DNA of 47,173 nt from IMG/VR virus record IMGVR_UViG_3300025652_000129, positions 1 to 47,173 of that record. One strand, 5' to 3'. Source of the stretch: a virus. Shown here piece by piece: positions 6,515-13,886 of the stretch. The notes beneath the pieces were generated by a model. That model saw only the letters and a list, made by a program, of their open reading frames with translations. It made no database searches and was not told the DNA's origin. Each line of letters begins with the position of its first letter. The first letter of the stretch is position 1. The translations under genes and the position numbers were made by a program.

Positions 6515-6771
6515 TGAAATTTTTTTTAACTATTTACATATGTTCTGTATTAAATCAGCAATGCGCTGAAGTACCTATAGATAAGCATGATTATAAACGT
6601 TTTCATGGCACCCATTATGGTTGTGTTCAAAAAGGACTTGGTGAGTCTTATGCTATTTTGTTCGATGGTGATGTTTTTTCAGCTGATCAGGTCGAAGCTT
6701 TAGAACTTTACGCTAGGTATTCATGTGAGAAAGTTGTAGATGGAAATGATATTCCAGGAAAAGATACTTAG
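6514..6771 (+). CDS. Small secreted or membrane-type protein
   Basis: I place the start at the ATG at 6514 because AAGG lies 7 bases before it and the product then opens with a signal-like segment, MKFFLTIYICSVLNQQC. The 85-residue protein has four cysteines spread across it, YGCVQKGLGESYAILF, and an acidic ending. Similar short proteins with a leader peptide occur in many marine phages with no known role. It is flanked by minus-strand genes, and its stop overlaps the stop of the convergent gene. Confidence 0.6.
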   Translation: MKFFLTIYICSVLNQQCAEVPIDKHDYKRFHGTHYGCVQKGLGESYAILFDGDVFSADQVEALELYARYSCEKVVDGNDIPGKDT

Positions 6772-6902
6772 CCCTGGCCTTTATATCTTTTCTGTGATTT
6801 TTGGCGCTTTTCTTGTTTATTTTTATTTTTTTTATGCTGTCGTGGTCCCCGTTTTTTAGGTTTGTCTCGAGGTGTGTAAAACTTAAAACTTTGTTTAGCC
6901 AT
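6768..6902 (-). CDS. Tiny lysine-rich conserved protein
   Basis: ATG at 6902 to TAA at 6768 encodes 44 residues: MAKQSFKFYTPRDKPKKRGP, then a Lys/Arg/Gln-rich tail ending KRYKGQG. The FYTPRDKPKKRGPRQHKK core is a pattern I recall from very small proteins of marine phages. The strong positive charge suggests nucleic-acid or ribosome contact. Its stop codon (6768-6770) overlaps the opposite-strand stop (6769-6771), so the two genes meet exactly tail to tail. Confidence 0.65.
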   Translation of the reverse strand: MAKQSFKFYTPRDKPKKRGPRQHKKNKNKQEKRQKSQKRYKGQG

Positions 6903-7107
6903 TTTGTTGTTTTATAAATTCTTTATCTCTTTCACTTAATTTTAAATATCTTATACTACCATTAATGTGTTGTCTAGTATCACTTCCACAGTTAGTACAT
7001 CTATAATACTCTGATACTATCGCTACTAATATTGTATCTTCTTCACACTCTTCACACACCCCATGCACAGTATCTATATTACTAAATGTTTTAAATTTAT
7101 TATCCAA
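6895..7107 (-). CDS. Zinc-ribbon protein
   Basis: A 70-residue protein with two CxxC knuckles: VCEEC (C18, C21) and RCTNCGSDTRQHINGSIRYL (C37, C40). The spacing is that of a single four-cysteine zinc ribbon. Similar small ribbons occur near lysis or early genes of marine phages; the role is unknown. It overlaps the tiny lysine-rich gene and the endolysin gene by 8 bases each. Confidence 0.7.
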   Translation of the reverse strand: MDNKFKTFSNIDTVHGVCEECEEDTILVAIVSEYYRCTNCGSDTRQHINGSIRYLKLSERDKEFIKQQNG

Positions 7108-7585
7108 CGACTTTACCTTTTTCCCATTTCATATCAGGTAAGCCTTCGCTATATTTTTTACCATCAAAAGTTAAAACTTGTTTTCTGTTAGATCCTTGCT
7201 CGTTATAAGATATGTGGACCCACCCACCTGCTGGGTCGTCTTTATCAAAAAATTCCATGATCAATTGATCAAAGTCAACGTTGTTTTGTAACCAGTAAGC
7301 TGTCTGAATGTTGGGCACGCCAAATATTTCTAGGTCGACCGCCTGGCCTTTCGCATGCTGTGATGTTTTTTTGCTGCCGATCGCTTCACACAACGCCTCT
7401 GAACGATAGCCGCTGGTAATTGTAACTGGTTTGTCAAAGTGTGCACGTAGTGGTTCTAAAATTTCATAACAAAGATCACCTAGACTTTTAATTTCACCAG
7501 ACCCTGGTGTATTGTCTATGCCTTTTCTACGAGCTACCATAGAAGCTGTCATCTCTTTAAGAGTAAAGTGTTTTGAAAGTTGCAT
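7100..7585 (-). CDS. Endolysin, peptidase M15 family (D-Ala-D-Ala type)
   Basis: The 161-residue enzyme carries the M15_3 zinc site: SGYRS (58-62), SQHAKGQAVDLE with H77 and D84, and GGWVHISY with H124. It begins directly with HFTLKEM, a start typical of this family, and has no signal peptide, so it would need a holin or SAR-like partner to reach peptidoglycan. It cuts peptide cross-links in the wall for lysis. Downstream and upstream genes encode small membrane proteins that fit such partners. Confidence 0.85.
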   Translation of the reverse strand: MQLSKHFTLKEMTASMVARRKGIDNTPGSGEIKSLGDLCYEILEPLRAHFDKPVTITSGYRSEALCEAIGSKKTSQHAKGQAVDLEIFGVPNIQTAYWLQNNVDFDQLIMEFFDKDDPAGGWVHISYNEQGSNRKQVLTFDGKKYSEGLPDMKWEKGKVVG

Positions 7586-7804
7586 TTATTCTATAATTTT
7601 TTTAATTGCTTTGGATCCATCTATGTTTTCTTCAAGTTCAGCTTTTACCTTTCCACATTTATATTCAATATTATCATTTGCTGAACGTTCTGCAACACGT
7701 TTTCCTTTTAAACAATCTGACATTGCTGGCTGTATTCTATGTTCTGTAAGTTCCCCTGCTATAAACATACAAAGTGCGACTACGCTACTAATAACCGTTT
7801 CCAT
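7586..7804 (-). CDS. Small membrane-anchored protein of the lysis region
   Basis: A 72-residue protein with an N-terminal hydrophobic segment (ISSVVALCMFIAGEL, residues 5-19) and a charged outer part containing CLKGKRVAERS, a second Cys and AELEENIDG. The layout, one membrane anchor plus a short charged tail, would fit an inner-membrane spanin or a lysis accessory protein, but no family is certain. It sits immediately upstream of the endolysin. Confidence 0.6.
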   Translation of the reverse strand: METVISSVVALCMFIAGELTEHRIQPAMSDCLKGKRVAERSANDNIEYKCGKVKAELEENIDGSKAIKKIIE

Positions 7805-8150
7805 TTGCTCTTACCTTATCTTTTAATTCTTCAACATCATTTAACGCTTTTTCTAGTTGTGCTTTTAAAAATTCTATATTAACCTTGTTCGTCATATTTT
7901 GTTCTTGAGTTATCTCTAATTTTTCTGTTGTCTTATATAAATCTTCTATCAACATATATTGCTCTTGATCTGTAGGCAGCTGCTCAGATTTTTTAAGAAG
8001 ATCAGCTTGGAACAGTTCTCTTGATGTCTCTAAGCTAGTTAGTCTAGCAGTAATCTCGGTGTATGCGATTACGCCAGCCACAACACCTGCGATTATCATT
8101 AACATGTTCCTGATAGGCATGCTTACTGATGTATTTTCACTTATTTTCAT
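7788..8150 (-). CDS. Membrane protein with coiled coil (holin/spanin candidate)
   Basis: I start it at the ATG at 8150, whose first four bases (ATGA) include the stop of the tiny upstream gene. A farther ATG in the same frame lies inside that gene. The 120-residue product has a membrane helix at about 15-32 (NMLMIIAGVVAGVIAY) and then a long heptad-rich coiled coil to the end. This topology is shared with the protein at 8235-8588 and suits a holin- or i-spanin-type protein. Confidence 0.6.
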   Translation of the reverse strand: MKISENTSVSMPIRNMLMIIAGVVAGVIAYTEITARLTSLETSRELFQADLLKKSEQLPTDQEQYMLIEDLYKTTEKLEITQEQNMTNKVNIEFLKAQLEKALNDVEELKDKVRANGNGY

Positions 8151-8233
8151 AATGGTGCTACTAATATTGTTAGTAAAACAAATAACACAATAATACCACC
8201 TGTAAAATAATAATTCATATACCCACACTCCAT
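8147..8233 (-). CDS. Tiny single-span membrane peptide
   Basis: ATG at 8233 to TGA at 8147 encodes 28 residues (MECGYMNYYFTGGIIVLFVL, then LTILVAPL). Nearly all of it is one transmembrane helix. An internal ATG would give 23 residues. It fits exactly between two lysis-region genes, with one base after the upstream stop and an ATGA overlap downstream, which favours real expression. It could be a minimal holin. Confidence 0.5.
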   Translation of the reverse strand: MECGYMNYYFTGGIIVLFVLLTILVAPL

Positions 8234-8234
8234 A

Positions 8235-8588
8235 TTATTTATTTTCACCTGTTAATGTACTACGCATAATTAAAAAATTTTTAAAATCTTGTTCCATATT
8301 ATTAACTTTTTCTTCCATTGTTTTAAGTTTATCGTTTGTAACAATAGTATTACCTTTGTTAGTTTCTATATTTAATAATAAATGGCTTTGATTTTCTTGT
8401 ATTCTAGCGATGTATCCAATTTGATTTTTTAAATCTGTGTTTTGTATTTTCTCAATTGCTGCTTGATTTTTATTAATAGTCTCTGTCAGATCAACTATGT
8501 ATTTAACTCCTGTAAAAGTACCCACTATTACAGAGGCTACAACTGGAACCATTACTACATTTTTTTTTAATAAATCTACTAGATTCAT
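8235..8588 (-). CDS. Membrane protein with coiled coil
   Basis: The 117-residue protein has an N-terminal membrane helix (VMVPVVASVIVGTFTGV, 12-28) followed by a long coiled coil through residue 105. Architecture and position parallel the gene at 7788-8150, as though the two were partners. A lysis or envelope role is inferred from location only. Confidence 0.6.
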   Translation of the reverse strand: MNLVDLLKKNVVMVPVVASVIVGTFTGVKYIVDLTETINKNQAAIEKIQNTDLKNQIGYIARIQENQSHLLLNIETNKGNTIVTNDKLKTMEEKVNNMEQDFKNFLIMRSTLTGENK

Positions 8589-8758
8589 TACGTTAACCAG
8601 CTAATAACTTTAGTCCACCAATTGTTTCCTGGTGAATTGTCCCCTGGCGCCTGACTTAAACTGCACTCACATAGAGCACATTGATTAATGCCATTGTATT
8701 TGTGTATGCTTATTGGATGCTCACAAAACTCACATATTTTTTCAATTGTTTTATTCAT
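8588..8758 (-). CDS. Small cysteine-rich protein
   Basis: The start is set at ATG 8758 because GAGGAG lies 7 bases upstream; the in-frame ATG 15 bases earlier overlaps that site. The 56 residues have CEFCEHPISIHKY and CALCECS, two CxxC pairs with a His between, consistent with a zinc knuckle, and a tryptophan-containing C-terminal helix (NNWWTKVISWL). Function not recognised. Confidence 0.6.
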   Translation of the reverse strand: MNKTIEKICEFCEHPISIHKYNGINQCALCECSLSQAPGDNSPGNNWWTKVISWLT

Positions 8759-9401
8759 TTTTCTTCTCCTCAATCTCGTAGAAAAAATTATCAGTATCTT
8801 CTGTTTTCCATTGACCAGTGTCTTCTACATTCCACTCATTGGTCTGTACTTTCCAGTCAGGAATGTTGTCCTTTACTGTGAAAGAAGGCAGATCCCAAAT
8901 GCATCTGTTGTTAGGTTGGGCTGCATAATTGCCGTCATCTAAGGCTATTATGTGTGCACACTTGTGTTCGTGTGGTATTTCTGAATGATCAGAATCAAGT
9001 ATATTACCCTCTGGGTGAGCCCAGTCAACAGTAAATAAATATTTACCATGATGCCATTTCTTGTCTTTACCTATGTATTTGCCGGATGAGGCTGTTAAAA
9101 GATTCCAACTAGTAACAGCAGGATAATAACTAAAAGAATTCCAAAGTTCCAGTTCATCAAGTCTCTTGGATGGAACGTCTTCCGGTTTATAACCACGTTG
9201 AATAAAAGCCGAAATTGGCAAACGATAAAAGACTGCACCATTTTCCATAATGGCGTGCCATAGAATAGCACGGCCGCCCAGGCTTGTGAGGCCAAAGATA
9301 ATACAGTCTTCAACTTCTCCCTTATGTTTTTTGAGATCATATAAATACTCCCTTTTTATTTGTGCGTATTGTACAGGTATATTAGCATTTAAGTAAGCCA
9401 T
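8751..9401 (-). CDS. Conserved hypothetical protein
   Basis: The 216-residue protein contains YLYDLKKHKGEVEDCIIFG (20-38), HAIMENGAVFYRLPISAF (49-66), WNSFSYYPAVTSWNLL, HHGKYLFTVDWA and HKCAHIIALDDGNYAAQPNN. These phrases resemble a conserved hypothetical protein of marine phages and cyanophages with no assigned role. It has many aromatic residues and no membrane segment. It follows the DNA polymerase gene by 6 bases in the same operon, so a replication or nucleotide-related role is possible. Confidence 0.7.
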   Translation of the reverse strand: MAYLNANIPVQYAQIKREYLYDLKKHKGEVEDCIIFGLTSLGGRAILWHAIMENGAVFYRLPISAFIQRGYKPEDVPSKRLDELELWNSFSYYPAVTSWNLLTASSGKYIGKDKKWHHGKYLFTVDWAHPEGNILDSDHSEIPHEHKCAHIIALDDGNYAAQPNNRCIWDLPSFTVKDNIPDWKVQTNEWNVEDTGQWKTEDTDNFFYEIEEKKNE

Positions 9402-9407
9402 AATTTA

Positions 9408-11357
9408 TCATTTTATTTCACCCCAATTAGGACCTGATTCATAATCAACTTTATTAGGAATTTTTAACTTAACTGCATTTTCCATAATAGTTTTTATTTT
9501 ATCAGCTTGTTCCTCTGATTCAACAGATATATCAAGCTCATCATGTATCTGTATATGTGGTGTAATGCCTTCCTTATATAGGTCTAACATAGCTTTTTTA
9601 GTCATATCAGCAGCACTACCTTGAATTAATTTGTTTAACGCTTTGTATGTAAAAGCTCTACGACTGTCATTTTCATGCCAGTAATTTTTTTGTTTGTTAC
9701 CATCTTTGTCTTTTATAAATTCTCCTTCTTCATCTTTTATATAAGGACCCATAGCTTGAAGCTCTAACATTCTTTCATGGTCTTGCGCTGGTACAAATCT
9801 ACCCCAATCATTTCCTTTTAGTATAGGCTCGTATTTAGGAAATCTACATTTCCTGTTTAAGATAGTTTTAATTTTTCCATTTCTTTGTGCTGCAGTCATA
9901 AGTTTATTTGTTAATTGTTTTACAAACGGAACCTTACTGTGATACACACCAAAAAGTTCATCAGCTTTATTTTTAGTTACACCTAACTCTGCCATAAGTT
10001 TAGCTTTACCCATGCCATAGAATAAACCTAAATTAATTACCTTTGCTTGTGATCTAGGAATCTTAGCCATCTCTGAAACAAGTTGGTGAAAGTCTGCATT
10101 TGGATTATGATCATATGAATCTGCAATTTCATTAACAGAAGCCAGTTTAAATCTTAATGCGTATTCTGTAACAAGCCTTGGTTCCTGTTGCGAGTAGTCA
10201 AATGTACCCCACTTACAGCCTTCTTCAGGTATAAATAAACTTCTAATTAATGGACCTGTTTCTGGATCCTTAGCTGGAATCTGTTGTAGATTAGGATTAG
10301 AGTAACTAAATCTACCTGTAACTGTACCTCCATCATCAGATCTAATTTGATTTATCTCTGCATGTATTCTACCTTTGTGTTCGTGTCTTAAAATAGTATC
10401 AATAAAAGTTGTATTAACCTTGTTAATTTTTCTAGCCTCTGCTATCATCTTAATTGTAGGATGATCATGATTCGAAAGGAAATTTTTAGTAAATGAAGGT
10501 GCACCAGTTTTTTCAGTTGTTTCAAAAGATAAATTTAATTTTTCAAAAACTTTTTGTATACTACGTGCGGCCCATATTTGAGTTTCTATTCCTGTGTCTA
10601 TTTTTATTTGGTGGATTAATCTTTCTTCTTTTGTCGTTAATTCTTTCTTCAGTGTATTTGCTCTTTGAGCGTCCACTCTCACCCCAAGATGTCTCATATC
10701 AACCAGGCAAGGAAAAAGATCCGTTTCAAGATTAAATATATCTTGGCAGTCTTCTTCTATTAATAATTTTTTACAGTGTTGCCAAAGTTTAAAAGTTAAC
10801 TCAGCATCTTTTTCAGCATATGCTCCTACTTCACTTGCAGGTAGTTTCCACATGTCTGCTTTTGGATCTAGTCCTCTTGACTTAGCTGCTTCGTTCAAAG
10901 CTTTTTCATTTTTACCTTCATTAAGATAAAACCAAGACAAAGCATTTAACGTGTATGCAAATCTATTCTCATCTAAAACAGAGCATGCAATCATCGTATC
11001 TACGATTAAACCATTGATTTTTATACCTAAATTACGTATCCAACATACGTCGTACATTGCGTTATGAAATATTTTTGTAGCTGGACATGCACAAATATCT
11101 CTAAACCATTCTAAAGTTTTTTCTCTTGGCATGTTGGGAGCTTCACCATGAGCTATAGGAAAATACCATTTGTCATTGTATGTTGCAACTGCAATACCTA
11201 CTACTTCACCATTACCTGTCACAGCACCAGATCCTTTTGATTTTAAATCAGGATCTCTTGTCTCTAAGTCAATTGCTATCTCATCATAATCTCTTAGATC
11301 AGGATACTCAGTGGGCATAACCCATTCGGTTTGTGTTAGATACTTAGGTACTTTCAT
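9408..11357 (-). CDS. polA: DNA polymerase I (family A) with 3'-5' exonuclease
   Basis: The 649-residue enzyme has both expected domains. Exonuclease: AIDLETRD (D30, E32), HNAMYD (D103) and YAEKD (Y180, D184). Polymerase: motif A FDYSQQEPR (D387), motif B RSQAKVINLGLFYGMG (R435, K439, Y447) and motif C IHDELD (H605, D606, E607). The site equal to E. coli Phe762 is Leu443. There is an inserted acidic/basic segment between motifs B and C (about 513-568). It copies the phage genome; no 5' nuclease domain is present. It lies 6 bases upstream of the conserved 8751-9401 gene. Confidence 0.95.
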   Translation of the reverse strand: MKVPKYLTQTEWVMPTEYPDLRDYDEIAIDLETRDPDLKSKGSGAVTGNGEVVGIAVATYNDKWYFPIAHGEAPNMPREKTLEWFRDICACPATKIFHNAMYDVCWIRNLGIKINGLIVDTMIACSVLDENRFAYTLNALSWFYLNEGKNEKALNEAAKSRGLDPKADMWKLPASEVGAYAEKDAELTFKLWQHCKKLLIEEDCQDIFNLETDLFPCLVDMRHLGVRVDAQRANTLKKELTTKEERLIHQIKIDTGIETQIWAARSIQKVFEKLNLSFETTEKTGAPSFTKNFLSNHDHPTIKMIAEARKINKVNTTFIDTILRHEHKGRIHAEINQIRSDDGGTVTGRFSYSNPNLQQIPAKDPETGPLIRSLFIPEEGCKWGTFDYSQQEPRLVTEYALRFKLASVNEIADSYDHNPNADFHQLVSEMAKIPRSQAKVINLGLFYGMGKAKLMAELGVTKNKADELFGVYHSKVPFVKQLTNKLMTAAQRNGKIKTILNRKCRFPKYEPILKGNDWGRFVPAQDHERMLELQAMGPYIKDEEGEFIKDKDGNKQKNYWHENDSRRAFTYKALNKLIQGSAADMTKKAMLDLYKEGITPHIQIHDELDISVESEEQADKIKTIMENAVKLKIPNKVDYESGPNWGEIK

Positions 11358-11532
11358 TTTGCTCTTTCTTATTATAATATAAAACCATTCGTTTATTACC
11401 CTCGTATTCTTCTAATCGTTTTTTCATCATTTGATTTTCATCATACAGTTCTCTATATCTTTCAGTTAACCTTTTAATTCTTGGTTCATATAGCTCCCTA
11501 TAATGTAAACTCCAATTTTTTGCTATACTCAT
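11344..11532 (-). CDS. Small coiled-coil protein
   Basis: A 62-residue charged helical protein with repeated ELY and ERYRELYDENQMMKKRLEEY. It overlaps the polymerase start by 14 bases and the upstream gene by 4 bases (ATGA type). No function is recognised, but it is locked into the replication operon. Confidence 0.6.
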   Translation of the reverse strand: MSIAKNWSLHYRELYEPRIKRLTERYRELYDENQMMKKRLEEYEGNKRMVLYYNKKEQNEST

Positions 11533-11768
11533 TTGTCATCTTTTAATTTTAATATTTCTAAATCACAGTAATGTTTTATTTTCTCAAGGTCTTGTATCCC
11601 TGCTTTGTTTTTATATCTACAAACGTATTTAATTACGTTGCCTTGAAAGAACGAGAGATCATTCTTTGATATAAATTCATAAGGTTGAATTTTAAATTTT
11701 TTATAATGAGATCCCCCTATTTGTTTATCTTGTGGAAATGAATCTTCGAATATATCTTTATTTGTCAT
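11529..11768 (-). CDS. DUF3310-type protein
   Basis: The 79-residue protein shows the DUF3310 signature: IGGSHYKKFKIQPYEFI (17-33), FFQGNVIKYVCRYKNKAG (40-57) and DLEKIKHYCDLEI (60-72). This domain is widespread in phages and is related to T7 gp1.7 nucleotide kinase; a role in nucleotide supply is inferred from that. It overlaps neighbouring genes by 4 bases each in the replication operon. Confidence 0.8.
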   Translation of the reverse strand: MTNKDIFEDSFPQDKQIGGSHYKKFKIQPYEFISKNDLSFFQGNVIKYVCRYKNKAGIQDLEKIKHYCDLEILKLKDDK

Positions 11769-13192
11769 AGTTGATATTCCTTTAATATTTTTTTTGCTTT
11801 CAGTTTATATAAATTATTTCTTGCTCTCGTGATACCCACGTACCACACTCTATGCTCTTCATCTTGTTTGTCAACACTTAGACGAATACCTTTTTGTACT
11901 TTAGATCCTTGGTGTAAAGATAATATTACATTGTCTTCTTCACCACCTTTTGCTGCATGAATTGTAGATAACCACACCCTTGCATTTTGGGAAAGTATTT
12001 CACCTCCAGAAATTATATTTCGAATATAAAGTATTTCTTTCTGATCACCAACGAAGATATCATACCAATTTTTTTCAGGATTCCAATCGCCACTGGGAAT
12101 AAAATCTACTACGTCATTGATTTCTTTTTCTTCTAACTTACCTTCACGTATCCATTTAGTGTAAGTCATCGCTGCATTATACATTCCAACATTAAAACTT
12201 TTACCTTTGTTAGTTTGATAATAAATATTTTTAGATTTTAATTGTTTTGCAATCTCTAATAAATTGCTTTTAGTTCTAGTAAGAATTAACCATTTACCTT
12301 TGGTAAGATCCACTTGCCCTAAATTACTTATGTACTCTGCATGACCTTCTTCACTTCTTGGCAGGTATTCTTTATGTTTCCTGATGCCTAATATACGATC
12401 TACTGCTATTTGAGATTGTCGCTGTACAGCTTTAGATACTCTCCTTGAATATCTTAAAACTTTTTCATTAGCAGGTTCTCTAATAAATCTATTTACATCA
12501 GCACCAGCCCAAGCAAATATAGCTTGATCATCATCCCCAGCTAGGTACATATCTTCACATTTTTCTTTTAATTTATCATACAATTTCCATTGTAATGGAG
12601 ACAAATCTTGAGCTTCATCAATAAAAATAGCTTTAAACTTAGGAATTTTATTAGACTCAACAGCTTGTGTAATTAAATCATTAAAGTCTAACAGATGATT
12701 TTTCTTTTTGTATTCTTGTAAGTTTATATAAATGTGTCTTAGTGTAGGCCAATATATTTCTTTTCTATCATGGTCATTAAGATTGTATTCATCTTCAATA
12801 CTTATATTTTTATTAATAGCTTTACCTATCATTTGAAAATAAGGATTGTTACAAGTTAAAAAATGAGTTTGCTCATCATTATACTTGTCACTAAAACTAA
12901 CTCTCACATTTAACATCTTACCTAAATCTTCATAGTGATGAGGTTGAATAATATCTTCTTCAGTTTTATTTAACAAATGAAAACAAAATGCATGAAGTGT
13001 TTGAAAGTATGGAACTTCTTTTTCTTCTACACCAATTCTTTTCCTAGCTTCAATGGCAGCCTTCTTAGTAAAAGCAAAGTAACCTATCTTATGATAAGGT
13101 GTACCTGTTCTAACATAGGCATTAACTCTACGAATTAATCTAAAAGTTTTACCTGTCCCTGGAGGACCATATATTTTAATTGGTTTTTTCAT
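11765..13192 (-). CDS. UvrD/PcrA-like superfamily 1 DNA helicase
   Basis: ATG at 13192 is preferred over an upstream TTG at 13204 and gives 475 residues. Motifs run in order: Walker A GPPGTGKT (9-16), FAFTKKAA (motif Ia), FIDEAQDLSPLQW (Walker B), LAGDDDQAIFAWAGA (motif III), LSTIHAAKGGEEDNV (motif V) and VWYVGITRARNNLY (motif VI). This is a complete SF1A helicase lacking large 1B/2B additions, closer in size to compact phage helicases. It would unwind DNA at forks or during recombination. The gene overlaps the glycosyltransferase-like gene by 17 bases. Confidence 0.9.
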   Translation of the reverse strand: MKKPIKIYGPPGTGKTFRLIRRVNAYVRTGTPYHKIGYFAFTKKAAIEARKRIGVEEKEVPYFQTLHAFCFHLLNKTEEDIIQPHHYEDLGKMLNVRVSFSDKYNDEQTHFLTCNNPYFQMIGKAINKNISIEDEYNLNDHDRKEIYWPTLRHIYINLQEYKKKNHLLDFNDLITQAVESNKIPKFKAIFIDEAQDLSPLQWKLYDKLKEKCEDMYLAGDDDQAIFAWAGADVNRFIREPANEKVLRYSRRVSKAVQRQSQIAVDRILGIRKHKEYLPRSEEGHAEYISNLGQVDLTKGKWLILTRTKSNLLEIAKQLKSKNIYYQTNKGKSFNVGMYNAAMTYTKWIREGKLEEKEINDVVDFIPSGDWNPEKNWYDIFVGDQKEILYIRNIISGGEILSQNARVWLSTIHAAKGGEEDNVILSLHQGSKVQKGIRLSVDKQDEEHRVWYVGITRARNNLYKLKAKKILKEYQL

Positions 13193-13886
13193 CAGGTCTT
13201 TCAAATATATCTGTTAAACTACCTTTGAATCCAAAACTACCATGATGAGTTGTTTCTCCATCTACTACAGCATAAAATTTAAAACCTGCAGCTGTAGCAA
13301 TATTAGAAAAATGTGTATCTTCTCCCCACCAGTGACCTGACTGTTGATCAAAAACTGTGTCCCAAAAATTATACAAAAGTTTATTTGCTTCTTCAGATAT
13401 AATTTCTTTTTGTTTAATTTTTAATTGAGGATGATCATACATTAATTTTTCATATACTTTTTTATGTATCAAAGTTAAACCTGCTGGACCTACTCTAATT
13501 TCAGTCAATCCTTTGTTATCTATTTGAATATCTGTAGGATCTTTAAATTGCACTGAATATTTAACAGAGTTGTCTTGTGTTTTTTTTCTGTAAGGAACAC
13601 ATATCAAATCTTTATTTGCTACAATCATTCTACCTACAACTTTAGCATCAAACTCTACATCTGAATCTACAAACAATTGATAATCCATACCTGATTCTAA
13701 AAACATTGCAGTTAAAACATTTCTTCCATACCCAACGTAAGGACATTTAAATGTACTTATAGTAGATTTTATTCCTGCTTTGGTAAACGTATCCATTAAT
13801 TTTATTAATGATAAACATGTTGATACTTGCATGGTGTCATATGTAGGCATGCATACAAATACACTTGGTATTTTTTTCTTCGTCAT
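13176..13886 (-). CDS. GT-A fold glycosyltransferase-like protein
   Basis: The 236-residue protein opens with VFVCMPTYDTMQ, continues with YGRNVLTAMFL, and has the DxD metal motif LFVDSDVEFD (D74, D76), then LICVPYRKK, VGPAGLTLIHKKVYEKLM and GEDTHFSNIA. These parallel the protein encoded at 25634-26524, so the two are paralogs. It likely transfers a sugar from a nucleotide donor; the acceptor is unknown. Its place inside the replication operon, overlapping primase by 4 bases, is odd and could hint at DNA-base glycosylation, though no hydroxymethylating enzyme was recognised. Confidence 0.7.
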   Translation of the reverse strand: MTKKKIPSVFVCMPTYDTMQVSTCLSLIKLMDTFTKAGIKSTISTFKCPYVGYGRNVLTAMFLESGMDYQLFVDSDVEFDAKVVGRMIVANKDLICVPYRKKTQDNSVKYSVQFKDPTDIQIDNKGLTEIRVGPAGLTLIHKKVYEKLMYDHPQLKIKQKEIISEEANKLLYNFWDTVFDQQSGHWWGEDTHFSNIATAAGFKFYAVVDGETTHHGSFGFKGSLTDIFERPDEKTN

